Below, one piece after another: positions 17,717 to 26,869 of a stretch of 64,000 nucleotides of DNA. Every line of letters begins with the position of its first letter. Within the stretch, counting starts at the first letter, position 1. The stretch covers positions 1,736,001 to 1,800,000 of the forward strand of contig NZ_CP068437.1 of NCBI RefSeq assembly GCF_016757755.1, written 5' to 3'. Below the pieces are notes generated by a model. It was not told where the DNA came from. It did not search any database and saw only the letters and a list, made by a program, of their open reading frames with translations. This DNA is from Shewanella sp. KX20019. GTDB taxonomy: Bacteria > Pseudomonadota > Gammaproteobacteria > Enterobacterales > Shewanellaceae. Made by a program: the position numbers and the translations under genes.

Positions 17717-18904
17717 ATGAAGTCTTGGTGCAAAACACTGCTCGCATGTGGATTGAGCATAGGTATGCTGTCTGCGTGTTCATCGAATGATGTCGAAGAA
17801 GAGCCCATTGCTGAGCTTACAGAAATTGAAGCAAGCGTTTTCCCTGAAGTTAACTGGAGCGCTAATGTAGGTGATGGGGTAGGCGATTACTATTCACGTC
17901 TACGTCCGGCTGCGCGATATGATAAACTTTATGTTGCTGATCGCTACGGTAAAGTCGTTGCATTTGATGAAGCGACGGGTAAAAAAGCGTGGGAACAAGA
18001 TTTTAGCTCCGTTTTTAGGGATAATATCCTAGCTAAAAACAAAGGCGCTCGTTTAGCTGGTGGTGTTACAGCCGCTCGAAACAAGGTTTTTGTGGGCGGG
18101 GAAAGCGGCCTTGTTGCGGCGTTTGATGCTGAGACTGGTGAAAAAGTATGGCATGTTATCGCTGGTGGTGAAGTGTTATCAGCACCGACGGTTGGCGAAG
18201 ACATTGTGGTCGTCAATACAGGTTCTGGTACACTAGAAGCCTTTAATGTTGATGATGGCGAAAAGCGTTGGGTTTATGAAAACCAACTGCCAACGTTAAC
18301 CCTACGTGGTACTGGCTCGGCAGCCTTTGATGCGGGTGGTTTTTTTGTCGGTACTGCCGATGGAAAAATTGCAGTCGTGATTAAAACCAACGGCCAGGCA
18401 GCATGGCAACAAGCGATCTATACGCCTGCAGGCGGTAACGAGTTTTCTCGTATGGCCGATGTTGACATGCAGCCATTGCTCGTGGGTGAAAACCTATACG
18501 CGGTGAGTTACAACGGTAACCTTGTCTCAATGGAGATGCGTACCGGTCGTGTTGTATGGACTCGTAAGTATTCAAGCTTTCATGAATTAGCCTATTCAGG
18601 TGCGAGCTTGTTTGTGGTTGATGATCATAGCCGTATTTACTCTGTCGATAGACGAAATGGTCTAGAGTTATGGAGTAATGTTGAGCTGGCAAACCGTAAC
18701 TTAACTGCAGCGGTTGCATTTAAAGACTATGTTGTAGTTGGTGATTTTGAAGGCTACCTACACTTTTTAAGCAAGTCTGACGGCAAAATAGTTGGTCGTG
18801 TTCAAGTAGATAGCACAGGTTTGTACAGTCAGCCGCTTGTTGTCAATGACAACTTGTATGTGCAGACTCGTGGTGGACAAGTGGTTCGAGTTACACTTCC
18901 GTAA
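17717..18904 (+). CDS. bamB: Outer-membrane assembly lipoprotein BamB
   Basis: 395-aa lipoprotein of the BAM complex that inserts beta-barrel proteins into the outer membrane. The lipobox LSAC follows a typical signal peptide (cysteine at about residue 21). The rest is a PQQ-like eight-bladed beta-propeller with repeated pattern such as VVAFDEATGKKAWEQD, VAAFDAETGEKVWHV and LEAFNVDDGEKRWVY. A terminator follows before der. Confidence 0.95.
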   Translation: MKSWCKTLLACGLSIGMLSACSSNDVEEEPIAELTEIEASVFPEVNWSANVGDGVGDYYSRLRPAARYDKLYVADRYGKVVAFDEATGKKAWEQDFSSVFRDNILAKNKGARLAGGVTAARNKVFVGGESGLVAAFDAETGEKVWHVIAGGEVLSAPTVGEDIVVVNTGSGTLEAFNVDDGEKRWVYENQLPTLTLRGTGSAAFDAGGFFVGTADGKIAVVIKTNGQAAWQQAIYTPAGGNEFSRMADVDMQPLLVGENLYAVSYNGNLVSMEMRTGRVVWTRKYSSFHELAYSGASLFVVDDHSRIYSVDRRNGLELWSNVELANRNLTAAVAFKDYVVVGDFEGYLHFLSKSDGKIVGRVQVDSTGLYSQPLVVNDNLYVQTRGGQVVRVTLP

Positions 18905-18927
18905 GCCGAGTTGTTTGAGATGATAAG

Positions 18928-18957
18928 GCCCCTGGATGTGTATTCCGGGGGCTTTTT
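18928..18957 (+). terminator. Terminator after bamB
   Basis: GCCCCTGGA (18928-18936) pairs with TCCGGGGGC (18944-18952) and is followed by TTTTT. Confidence 0.85.
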
Positions 18958-18998
18958 AGTTAATAGAAATATAGTAATTAGTAATAGAGGCAATAAAA

Positions 18999-20474
18999 AT
19001 GATTCCTGTTGTGGCCCTTGTTGGGCGACCAAACGTTGGTAAGTCGACCCTTTTTAACCGACTTACCCGTACCAGAGATGCCTTAGTGGCAGATTTTCCT
19101 GGGCTAACTCGGGATCGTAAGTACGGCCGAGCATTCTTGGCTGGCTATGAGTTCATTGTGGTCGATACTGGTGGTATTGATGGCACTGAAGAGGGGATAG
19201 AAACCCGCATGGCTGAGCAGTCGTTAGCGGCGATTGAAGAAGCTGACGTTGTCCTGTTTATGACCGATGCTCGCGCTGGTCTAACCGCAGCCGATTTGGC
19301 AATTGCACAGCACTTACGTAGCCGTGAGAAAACCACATTCGTTGTTGCCAATAAAGTTGATGGTATCGATGCCGATTCAGCTTGTGCAGAGTTTTGGTCG
19401 CTGGGTCTTGGTGAAGTTTACCAAATGGCAGCGGCGCAAGGTCGTGGTGTAACCAACATGATTGAGTATTCGTTGGCGCCATATGCTGAAGCGATGGGTA
19501 TCGTTAAGCAGGGTGAAGGCGAAGAGGACGAAGAGGAGCGTGAATTCACGGAAGAGGAAGCGGAAGCTGAGCAGAAACGTCTGCAGGACTTGCCGATTAA
19601 ACTTGCCATTATTGGTAAGCCTAACGTGGGTAAATCAACGCTAACTAACCGTATTTTGGGTGAAGAGCGCGTTGTTGTTTATGACGAACCTGGCACCACA
19701 CGCGACAGTATTTACATTCCAATGGAACGTGAAGGTCGTGAGTATGTACTTATTGATACTGCGGGTGTACGCCGTCGTAGCAAGGTGCATGAAACCGTTG
19801 AGAAGTTCTCGGTCATTAAAACGCTTAAAGCGGTTGAAGACTGTAACGTGGTACTGCTTATTATCGATGCCCGTGAAGGTATCGCTGAGCAAGATCTTGG
19901 TCTTTTAGGTTTTGCCCTAAACGCTGGTCGTGCATTGGTGATCGCCGTCAACAAGTGGGATGGAATCGATCAAGACGTTAAGGATCGTGTTAAGAGCGAA
20001 CTTGACCGACGTTTAGGTTTTATCGATTTTGCCCGTATTCACTTTATCTCTGCTTTGCACGGCACTGGCGTTGGTCATTTATATGAGTCGGTTGAAGAAG
20101 CATACGACAGTGCTACTAATCGTGTAAGTACCGCTATGTTGACCCGTATCATGCAGATGGCACAAGACGATCACCAGCCGCCATTGGTAAATGGTCGCCG
20201 CGTTAAGCTTAAATACGCTCACGCCGGTGGTTACAACCCTCCTATTGTGGTTGTTCACGGTAACCAAGTTAAGAAGCTACCTGATTCATACAAGCGCTAT
20301 ATGATGAACTACTATCGTCGTTCACTTAAAGTGATGGGCACGCCGATCCAAATTCGCTTCCAAGATGGTGCTAACCCGTTCGAGGGTCTGCACACTAAGA
20401 AGCTGACAGTGGGTCAAGAGCGTCGTCGTAAGCGTATGACATCGCATATTCGTGACAAGAAGAATGAAGATTAA
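18999..20474 (+). CDS. der: Ribosome-assembly GTPase Der (EngA)
   Basis: 491-aa protein with two tandem GTPase domains and a C-terminal KH-like domain, needed for 50S ribosome maturation. The first G1 motif is GRPNVGKST near residue 8, the second GKPNVGKST near residue 205. An acidic linker rich in Glu (about 170-190) lies between them, longer and more acidic than in E. coli. NKVDG and NKWDG are the G4 motifs. A ribosome binding site (AGAGG) precedes ATG 18999. Confidence 0.97.
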   Translation: MIPVVALVGRPNVGKSTLFNRLTRTRDALVADFPGLTRDRKYGRAFLAGYEFIVVDTGGIDGTEEGIETRMAEQSLAAIEEADVVLFMTDARAGLTAADLAIAQHLRSREKTTFVVANKVDGIDADSACAEFWSLGLGEVYQMAAAQGRGVTNMIEYSLAPYAEAMGIVKQGEGEEDEEEREFTEEEAEAEQKRLQDLPIKLAIIGKPNVGKSTLTNRILGEERVVVYDEPGTTRDSIYIPMEREGREYVLIDTAGVRRRSKVHETVEKFSVIKTLKAVEDCNVVLLIIDAREGIAEQDLGLLGFALNAGRALVIAVNKWDGIDQDVKDRVKSELDRRLGFIDFARIHFISALHGTGVGHLYESVEEAYDSATNRVSTAMLTRIMQMAQDDHQPPLVNGRRVKLKYAHAGGYNPPIVVVHGNQVKKLPDSYKRYMMNYYRRSLKVMGTPIQIRFQDGANPFEGLHTKKLTVGQERRRKRMTSHIRDKKNED

Positions 20475-20523
20475 CTCTTTGCTTATCGCTTGATGATCGA
20501 GTTTGATTGCTAAGTTAGTGACT

Positions 20524-20549
20524 AAAAGGAACCTTCGGGTTCCTTTTTT
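20524..20549 (+). terminator. Terminator after der
   Basis: AAAAGGAACC, TTCG loop, GGTTCCTTTT (20524-20547), then further T. Perfect stem with a stable tetraloop. Confidence 0.9.
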
Positions 20550-20897
20550 GTTGCTTGGGGTTTGGGTTTTAAAGGTTAATTTCTGTTTTTACAAAAGAGG
20601 TTGAGCTAATAAAGCTCTGCTTGATAAAGGTCGTGGGCTTCCAGCTTACACTTGGCCAAGAAGGGGTCAACAGCAACCCCTCTTGGATCGCACCTGCCGC
20701 CCTGGCGAAGTTGCCTCCCTTGTACTTATTTGAAATATGACTAAAGGCCTAGCTCGTTATTGGACAAAAACGTATTTCAAGTTGGCCTAGTGAATGTCCG
20801 CTAATGGCACAGAATTACCGCCTTTAGCAACTAAATCACTACTACGTTCTCCTCTGATAGTGATAAAATCTCCGCATCAGAATTACCGAGAAACTCT
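20550..20897. other. Gene-free stretch with a strong hairpin
   Basis: No ORF I can support. A hairpin with one bulge joins CCAAGAAGGGGT (20656-20667) to ACCCCTCTTGG (20676-20686). It has no T-run, so it is not a classical terminator. The surrounding GC-rich stretch resembles the interspersed repeats further downstream in style but not in sequence. Confidence 0.4.
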
Positions 20898-21236
20898 ATG
20901 TTTATCCATCATGTTAACGGCATCGACTGGCTTGTGATTACAGCTTTTGAAGAACTGAAAAATATATTTATCGAAGAAGCCGGTGAGATTCCCTTTTGCT
21001 TCTCTACCGCCAGCGAATTGAACCTGATTGATCAAGCCAAGCGTACTTATGGATATTTGCCTACACTCAGCGGCGTAATCACCGATACTGGCTCATTTCA
21101 AAGTCAGGATAACGAAGAAGATTTGAACCCACAGCTTGCCTGCCTAGTTGAGGGGCGTGGTCGGGTGTTTATCTATCACGGCGGCTTTGTGGCTTTTGTG
21201 GATAACGAGCAAACCTTTATTACCCGAATGGACTGA
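20898..21236 (+). CDS. Unknown small cytoplasmic protein
   Basis: 112-aa protein, not recognised. It has no signal peptide or membrane segment, is acidic and starts MFIHHVNGIDWLVITAFEEL. The C-terminal part (GRGRVFIYHGGFVAFVDN) looks like a small beta-rich core. A GAGA ribosome binding site lies nine bases before ATG 20898 and the codon use resembles its neighbours, so it is probably a real gene. It stands alone between two repeat-rich gaps. Confidence 0.6.
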   Translation: MFIHHVNGIDWLVITAFEELKNIFIEEAGEIPFCFSTASELNLIDQAKRTYGYLPTLSGVITDTGSFQSQDNEEDLNPQLACLVEGRGRVFIYHGGFVAFVDNEQTFITRMD

Positions 21237-22114
21237 AAATTATTCAGTAAGTTGAAATCAGCGAATTGGCATCCCTAGCCGTTCATCTGCAAGCGCTTCG
21301 TTTATTAACAGGGTGCGAATCGAATGGAGCCGGATCCTAGCTTCAATAATAAAAGCAATGCTGCGGTTAACTGGCGAGCTGTATCCCTAGCAAGGAATGG
21401 GGCAAAATGAGCTAGCTTTTAACAATGGCGGTTCCAATGACCTGCGGTCGGCGTATGTGCAGACGTAACTGAGGCACGCTTTGCGCCGTCTGACCTCCAA
21501 GGACGGTGGGAATGCCAAATTCTGTATGGAACAGAATTGGCCATGGCCGCTCTGCGGTTTCATCAGACCTCCAGGGATGGAGGAAATGCCAAATTCTGTA
21601 AGGAACAGAATTGGCCCTGAAACCGATGGCCTCAGCTGCATCTACACTGGGTTATAAAAGCGTAAACTCTCGGCATTTGAGTTTTTTAATTAAAGAACAC
21701 AAAAGCCACCGTTTCGCAAAACTAATAGAAAACAGCCATTCCCCATCGAAGTTGCCGAAGTGCGTAGATAACAATGCCGTGGAGCCATCATGGTCTTTCC
21801 CGTGCATCCATGCACTTCAAGACATTCAGGCATCCTGCCTATCAGATGATGGTTCAGGCTTGGGGGGACATGGATGTCCCATCTGAGCCGTTAGGCGATT
21901 TTTATTGGAGTATGAGGCCCGTATCTAATGCATGTAACTTCGTCGGGGCTCATGGTGGATGCAAGGAGGATAAGGACGAGCAGTCCTCCTTGCCCAGGTA
22001 TGGGATGGAATCCCATTATTGTAGTTGTTAGACGTAGTCTAACTATAAGGTCAAACGAAGTTTGATTAGCTGTATGTTAAATATAAAACGAAGTTTGAAC
22101 CAAAGCACAACAGG
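21237..22114. other. Hairpin-rich noncoding region
   Basis: An 880-bp stretch with no gene I can support between the unknown small gene and the xseA stop. Beyond the 51-bp repeats it holds four perfect short palindromes: GTGCAT/ATGCAC (21802-21815), GGGACAT/ATGTCCC (21865-21880) nested within TCAGATG/CATCTGA (21843-21886), CAAGGAGGA/TCCTCCTTG (21962-21992) and ATGGGAT/ATCCCAT (22000-22016). Two copies of AAACGAAGTTTGA follow near 22054 and 22087. Frames open across it have no ribosome binding sites and no family resemblance. Confidence 0.6.
21492..21616. repeat. Pair of 51-bp palindromic repeats
   Basis: Two near-identical direct copies, 21492-21542 and 21566-21616, each starting GACCTCCA and ending AGAATTGGCC. 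Each contains an inverted repeat, CCAAATTCTGT and ACAGAATTGG, around a four-base loop (ATGG or AAGG followed by A). The copies differ at a handful of bases, mainly in the first 20. Looks like an interspersed palindromic element. Confidence 0.75.
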
Positions 22115-23452
22115 TTAACTCACCTCAATAACCGTTGAAGTCACACTTCCATCCCGCAAACGCGTCGTTAACGTGTCCCCCACAATGGTATCGTCAGCTG
22201 TCTGTAGCACCTTACCTTTACCGTTCAAGGTAATACTATAGCCTCGACTCAATGTCGCCAGTGGACTCACTGTGTCTAACTGCTGGCCGCGATGAGCGAG
22301 GCGTTGCTCGCTCATGGCAAGCTTATCGGTCATTAGTGTGGTTAGCTTGTCACCAAGATAGCTCAATCGTTGACTTTCTAGGTCCAAACGATGTTGCGGA
22401 GATTGATTGTCGAGTCGATTACTTAATTGCTGCTGTTTTAGTGTCAAAGCGTGCAGTTTTGATTGCAGTGCTTTTTGTAGTCTGAGCTGCATCTCATCGA
22501 AGGTTTGCTCGTAGGTTTGCAAGCGTCGCTGTGGATCTTGCTTTTGCAGACGGTGTTCAGCTGTTTGCAGCTGATTTTGCTGCTTTAGCTGGTAATGCTG
22601 CCAGCTCTGCTTCAATCGAGATAATACCGCAGTTAACTTTTGCGCCTTGTTGTCGGCATCATTGGATAACAACTCTGCACCGGCCGATGGCGTCGGGGCG
22701 CGCAGATCGGCGACATAATCACTGATAGTGGTATCAACTTCATGACCAACGGCGGATACCACCGGGATACCACTGTTATAGATGGTGTGAGCTAAGCCTT
22801 CATCGTTAAAGCTCCATAAATCTTCTAATGATCCACCACCACGGGTCACTAACAAGACATCGACCTCTGCGCGGGTGTTGGCTAGATTAATTGCGTTGCA
22901 AATGCTCAATGCGGCCTCAGTGCCTTGCACGGCCGTTGGGTAGATGATGACCTCAACAGATGAATCACGGCGGGCTAGTACATGTAATATATCGCGAATC
23001 GCCGCGCCAGTAGGGGAGGTGACCACGCCAATGCGTTGAATATTTTTCGGTAATGGTCGCTTGGTATCTGCAGCAAACATACCTTCAGCCGCGAGCTTCA
23101 TTTTCAGCGCTTCATACTGCTGGGCTAATAAGCCATCGCCTGCAGGCTGCATCGATTCAATCAGTAACTGATAATCACCTCTTGGTTCATAAACGCTAAT
23201 GTTACCCTTGACTAAAACTTGCTGACCATTGGCTGGGCGAAATGTCACCGCTTGGTTTCTCCCTTTAAACATCGCGCAGCGGATCTGCGAAAAGTTATCT
23301 TTAAGGGTCAAATACCAGTGGCCAGAACCGGGAGCGGCAAAGTTTGAAATTTCAGCATTTAGCCAAATTCGGCCTAACTGTCCCTCAAGAAGTTGTCTGA
23401 CTTCACCATTGAGCCGAGAGACGGTATAAACATTGTTTTTTGAGGTTTTCAT
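22115..23452 (-). CDS. xseA: Exodeoxyribonuclease VII large subunit
   Basis: 445-aa subunit of the ATP-independent single-strand exonuclease. The N-terminal OB fold (GRIWLNAEISNFAAPGSGHWY, about 27-47) precedes the catalytic domain with VTSPTGAAIRDIL, VTRGGGSLEDLWSFNDE and VGHEVDTTISDYVADLRAPTPSAGAE. A long coiled-coil region (about 265-390, rich in Leu and Gln) ends in a C-terminal beta segment with LSRGYSI. It is divergent from guaB. Confidence 0.96.
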   Translation of the reverse strand: MKTSKNNVYTVSRLNGEVRQLLEGQLGRIWLNAEISNFAAPGSGHWYLTLKDNFSQIRCAMFKGRNQAVTFRPANGQQVLVKGNISVYEPRGDYQLLIESMQPAGDGLLAQQYEALKMKLAAEGMFAADTKRPLPKNIQRIGVVTSPTGAAIRDILHVLARRDSSVEVIIYPTAVQGTEAALSICNAINLANTRAEVDVLLVTRGGGSLEDLWSFNDEGLAHTIYNSGIPVVSAVGHEVDTTISDYVADLRAPTPSAGAELLSNDADNKAQKLTAVLSRLKQSWQHYQLKQQNQLQTAEHRLQKQDPQRRLQTYEQTFDEMQLRLQKALQSKLHALTLKQQQLSNRLDNQSPQHRLDLESQRLSYLGDKLTTLMTDKLAMSEQRLAHRGQQLDTVSPLATLSRGYSITLNGKGKVLQTADDTIVGDTLTTRLRDGSVTSTVIEVS

Positions 23453-23493
23453 GATTTATTTACACACAAATGCTAATTAATGCCTATTTTCCA

Positions 23494-23522
23494 TTTACCA
23501 ACCCAGATATGCAAGGTATAAT
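23494..23522 (+). promoter_or_regulatory. Sigma-70 type promoter of guaB
   Basis: TTTACC (23494-23499), 17 bases, TATAAT (23517-23522), about 50 bases before the guaB start. No clear PurR palindrome is seen beside it. Confidence 0.55.
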
Positions 23523-23572
23523 CTCGCCGCAATATTTCACCTCTAAATCCTACTCTCTTGGGGAGATGTTGC

Positions 23573-25045
23573 ATGTTAAGATTAAAGAAAGAAGCGCTAA
23601 CGTTTGATGATGTGTTGCTAGTTCCAGCGCACTCCACCGTCCTCCCAAATACTGCCGTTCTCAAAACACGTCTAACAAATAAGATAGAACTAAACACGCC
23701 TATTGTGTCTGCTGCGATGGATACCGTCACAGAAGCACGCTTAGCAATTGCGATTGCTCAAGAAGGTGGTTTAGGATTTATTCATAAGAATATGACGATT
23801 GAGCAACAAGCTGAAGAAGTTCGCAAAGTTAAAATTTACGAAGCGGGTATTGTTCAGCAGCCAGTGACTGTGACGCCAACGACCACCCTTGCCGATCTTA
23901 AAGTTCTCACTGAGAAAAATGGCTTTGCGGGTTACCCAGTCGTGAATGATGCACATGAGCTTGTCGGTATTATTACTGGCCGTGACGTGCGTTTTATTAC
24001 TGATTGGAGCCGTACTGTAGATCAGGTGATGACCCCTAAAGATCGTCTAGTGACTGTTCCTGAAGGGACTAAGCTAGATGAAGTTCAAACGCTGATGCAT
24101 TCTCACCGTGTTGAGAAAGTGCTGGTCGTTGACAGTAACTTTAAGCTTAAAGGTCTTATCACAGTTAAAGATTTCCAAAAAGCCGAGCGTAAGCCTAATG
24201 CCTGTAAAGACGAGTTAGGTCGCTTACGTGTTGGTGCTGCGGTTGGTGCTGGTCCTGGTAATGAAGAGCGCGTTGACGCGCTTGTTATTGCTGGTGTTGA
24301 TGTACTGCTCATCGATTCATCTCATGGCCACTCTGAAGGCGTGCTGCAGCGTATTCGTGATACTCGCGCCAAATATCCTGACCTACAAATTGTTGGCGGT
24401 AACGTTGCAACAGCTGAAGGCGCAATAGCCCTAGTTGAAGCCGGTGTTAACGCGGTTAAAGTCGGTATTGGTCCTGGCTCTATCTGTACTACTCGTATCG
24501 TTACTGGTGTGGGTGTACCGCAAATTACTGCTGTTTCTGATGCAGCTGAAGCGGTTAAGCATCTTAATATTCCTGTTATCGCTGATGGCGGTATTCGTTT
24601 CTCTGGTGATTTGGCTAAAGCATTAGCTGCGGGCGCATCATGCATCATGGCCGGTTCTATGTTTGCCGGTACTGATGAAGCGCCTGGTGAGACTGAGCTA
24701 TATAACGGCCGTGCTTATAAGTCATACCGCGGTATGGGTTCTCTTGGTGCAATGACCCAAACACAAGGTTCGTCTGACCGTTATTTCCAAAGCGATAATG
24801 CAGCAGACAAGTTAGTACCAGAAGGTATTGAAGGTCGGGTCGCTTACAAAGGTAAGCTTAAAGAGATCATTCACCAGCACATGGGCGGTCTACGTTCATG
24901 CATGGGCTTAACCGGCTGTGCGACTATTAAAGATCTTAATGAAAAAGCAGAATTTGTGAAAATTACCTCAGCAGGCATGGGCGAGTCTCATGTGCACGAT
25001 GTGACCATCAGCAAAGAAGCGCCGAACTATCGTTCAGGCTCTTAA
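23573..25045 (+). CDS. guaB: IMP dehydrogenase
   Basis: 490-aa enzyme that oxidises IMP to XMP with NAD+, the first committed step to GMP. The active-site loop GPGSICTTRIVTGVG holds the catalytic cysteine (about residue 305). Two CBS domains are inserted at about 95-205. The C-terminal flap has RGMGSLGAM. I chose ATG 23573, with a GGGGAG ribosome binding site; ATG 23558 upstream would add five residues. It is followed by a terminator and then guaA. Confidence 0.97.
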   Translation: MLRLKKEALTFDDVLLVPAHSTVLPNTAVLKTRLTNKIELNTPIVSAAMDTVTEARLAIAIAQEGGLGFIHKNMTIEQQAEEVRKVKIYEAGIVQQPVTVTPTTTLADLKVLTEKNGFAGYPVVNDAHELVGIITGRDVRFITDWSRTVDQVMTPKDRLVTVPEGTKLDEVQTLMHSHRVEKVLVVDSNFKLKGLITVKDFQKAERKPNACKDELGRLRVGAAVGAGPGNEERVDALVIAGVDVLLIDSSHGHSEGVLQRIRDTRAKYPDLQIVGGNVATAEGAIALVEAGVNAVKVGIGPGSICTTRIVTGVGVPQITAVSDAAEAVKHLNIPVIADGGIRFSGDLAKALAAGASCIMAGSMFAGTDEAPGETELYNGRAYKSYRGMGSLGAMTQTQGSSDRYFQSDNAADKLVPEGIEGRVAYKGKLKEIIHQHMGGLRSCMGLTGCATIKDLNEKAEFVKITSAGMGESHVHDVTISKEAPNYRSGS

Positions 25046-25053
25046 GGTTTGAT

Positions 25054-25081
25054 AAAGGCGACAGTTATTGTCGCCTTTTAT
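25054..25081 (+). terminator. Terminator or attenuator between guaB and guaA
   Basis: AAAGGCGACA (25054-25063) pairs with TGTCGCCTTT (25069-25078), followed by T-rich sequence. It may separate the two genes partly, since guaBA are often co-transcribed. Confidence 0.75.
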
Positions 25082-25166
25082 TTATGTGTTAAAGGCTGGC
25101 TAACAGACGGCAGCCATTAACCGACAAAGATAATCGTTAAATAAAAATATAAAGATAAGGTACCCC

Positions 25167-26744
25167 ATGAGCAATATTCATGAGCATAAGATCCTCATCC
25201 TGGATTTTGGATCTCAATACACCCAGTTGATTGCCCGCCGTATTCGTGAAATCGGTGTTTATTGTGAACTTTGGGCTTGGGATGTTTCCGAAGAGCAAAT
25301 TCGTGGTTTTGCACCTAACGGCATTATCTTAGCCGGTGGTCCCGAAAGTGTGACTGCCAAAGACTCTCCACGTGCCCCAGAATATGTCTTTAACGCTGGC
25401 GTTCCAGTACTTGGAATTTGTTATGGCATGCAAACCATGTCTGAGCAACTTGGCGGTAAAGTGATTCAAGGTGTGGGTGAGGGTGAGTTTGGTTACGCAC
25501 AAGTTGAAGTGCAAGCTGAATCGGCACTGTTCAAAAGCATCGAAGATGCCATCAGTGAAACAGGCAAACCACTGCTTGACGTATGGATGAGCCACGGCGA
25601 CAAAGTGTCAGAGATCCCTGCAGGTTTTGTCACTGTCGCTAAAACTGAAACTTGTCCATTTGCGGCTATGGCTAATGAAGATAAGCAGTTTTACGGCGTA
25701 CAGTTTCACCCTGAAGTGACCCACACTCGCCAGGGTAAGCGTATGCTAGAGCATTTCGCATTAGAGATCTGTGGCTGTCCTGCGAATTGGAAACCGTCAT
25801 CAATTATTGAAGACGCAATTGAGAAGCTTAAAAAACAGATCGGCAACGATGAAGTTATTTTGGGTTTATCTGGTGGTGTAGATTCATCGGTAGTGGCTAT
25901 GCTGCTGCATCGCGCAATTGGCGATAAGTTGACTTGTGTATTTGTTGATAACGGTCTTTTACGTTTGAACGAAGCCAATCAAGTGATGGATATGTTTGGC
26001 GATCACTTTGGCCTTAACATTGTGCACGTCAATGCTGAGCATCGTTTCTTAGAGCAGATGGCTGGCGAAGCAGATCCAGAAGCAAAACGTAAGATCATTG
26101 GTCGTGTATTTGTAGAGATCTTCGATGAAGAGTCAAAGAAATGCGCTAACGCTAAATGGCTTGCTCAAGGCACTATTTACCCAGATGTGATTGAATCTGC
26201 AGGTAGCGCCACCGGTAAAGCTCATGTGATTAAGTCACACCATAACGTTGGCGGATTGCCTGATGATATGGAGATGGGGTTAGTTGAGCCACTGCGTGAA
26301 TTGTTTAAAGATGAAGTGCGTAAAATTGGTTTAGAGTTAGGTCTGCCATACGACATGCTTTATCGTCACCCGTTCCCAGGACCTGGTCTTGGTGTACGTG
26401 TTCTAGGCGAAGTGAAGAAAGAGTATTGCGACTTACTACGTTTAGCCGACGCGATTTTCATCGAAGAGCTACACAATGCCGACCTATACAATAAAGTGAG
26501 CCAAGCGTTCACTGTGTTCCTACCAGTGCGTTCAGTAGGTGTCATGGGCGATGGCCGTAAATACGATTGGGTTGTATCTTTACGTGCGGTAGAGACTATC
26601 GACTTTATGACAGCGCATTGGGCACATCTGCCCTATGACTTCTTAGGTCGTGTATCTAATCGAATTATCAATGAGATCGATGGCATTTCGCGTGTCGTTT
26701 ACGATATTTCAGGTAAGCCACCTGCAACGATTGAGTGGGAATAA
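25167..26744 (+). CDS. guaA: GMP synthase (glutamine-hydrolysing)
   Basis: 525-aa enzyme that aminates XMP to GMP. The N-terminal class I amidotransferase domain has GICYGMQ with the catalytic cysteine and QFHPEVTHT with the catalytic histidine. The ATP-pyrophosphatase domain begins at about 205 with the P-loop LSGGVDSSV. The C-terminal dimerisation domain ends PATIEWE as in the family. It follows guaB in the standard guaBA order. Confidence 0.97.
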   Translation: MSNIHEHKILILDFGSQYTQLIARRIREIGVYCELWAWDVSEEQIRGFAPNGIILAGGPESVTAKDSPRAPEYVFNAGVPVLGICYGMQTMSEQLGGKVIQGVGEGEFGYAQVEVQAESALFKSIEDAISETGKPLLDVWMSHGDKVSEIPAGFVTVAKTETCPFAAMANEDKQFYGVQFHPEVTHTRQGKRMLEHFALEICGCPANWKPSSIIEDAIEKLKKQIGNDEVILGLSGGVDSSVVAMLLHRAIGDKLTCVFVDNGLLRLNEANQVMDMFGDHFGLNIVHVNAEHRFLEQMAGEADPEAKRKIIGRVFVEIFDEESKKCANAKWLAQGTIYPDVIESAGSATGKAHVIKSHHNVGGLPDDMEMGLVEPLRELFKDEVRKIGLELGLPYDMLYRHPFPGPGLGVRVLGEVKKEYCDLLRLADAIFIEELHNADLYNKVSQAFTVFLPVRSVGVMGDGRKYDWVVSLRAVETIDFMTAHWAHLPYDFLGRVSNRIINEIDGISRVVYDISGKPPATIEWE

Positions 26745-26765
26745 TCTTCCGCTTATAATGACCCC

Positions 26766-26792
26766 AAAAAAAGGTGCTTCGGCACCTTTTTT
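26766..26792 (+). terminator. Terminator after guaA
   Basis: AAAAAAAGGTGC, TTCG loop, GCACCTTTTTTA (26766-26793). Strong. It overlaps the upstream open part of the tadA frame, which argues against a tadA start before it. Confidence 0.9.
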
Positions 26793-26869
26793 ATTTTGTA
26801 CCACAATTGATAGAATACGAGTTAGTAAAACGTTATCAGCGAAAAACCGCGACTCAGCTGGAGATAAAC

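Noticed and set aside
19418..19954. Overlapping frames on both strands inside der
   Set aside because: They are shadows of the der coding sequence in other frames; der itself is complete and normal.
21387..22031. Several 84-91-aa frames in the hairpin-rich region
   Set aside because: They run through the repeats and palindromes, lack ribosome binding sites and encode no recognisable pattern.
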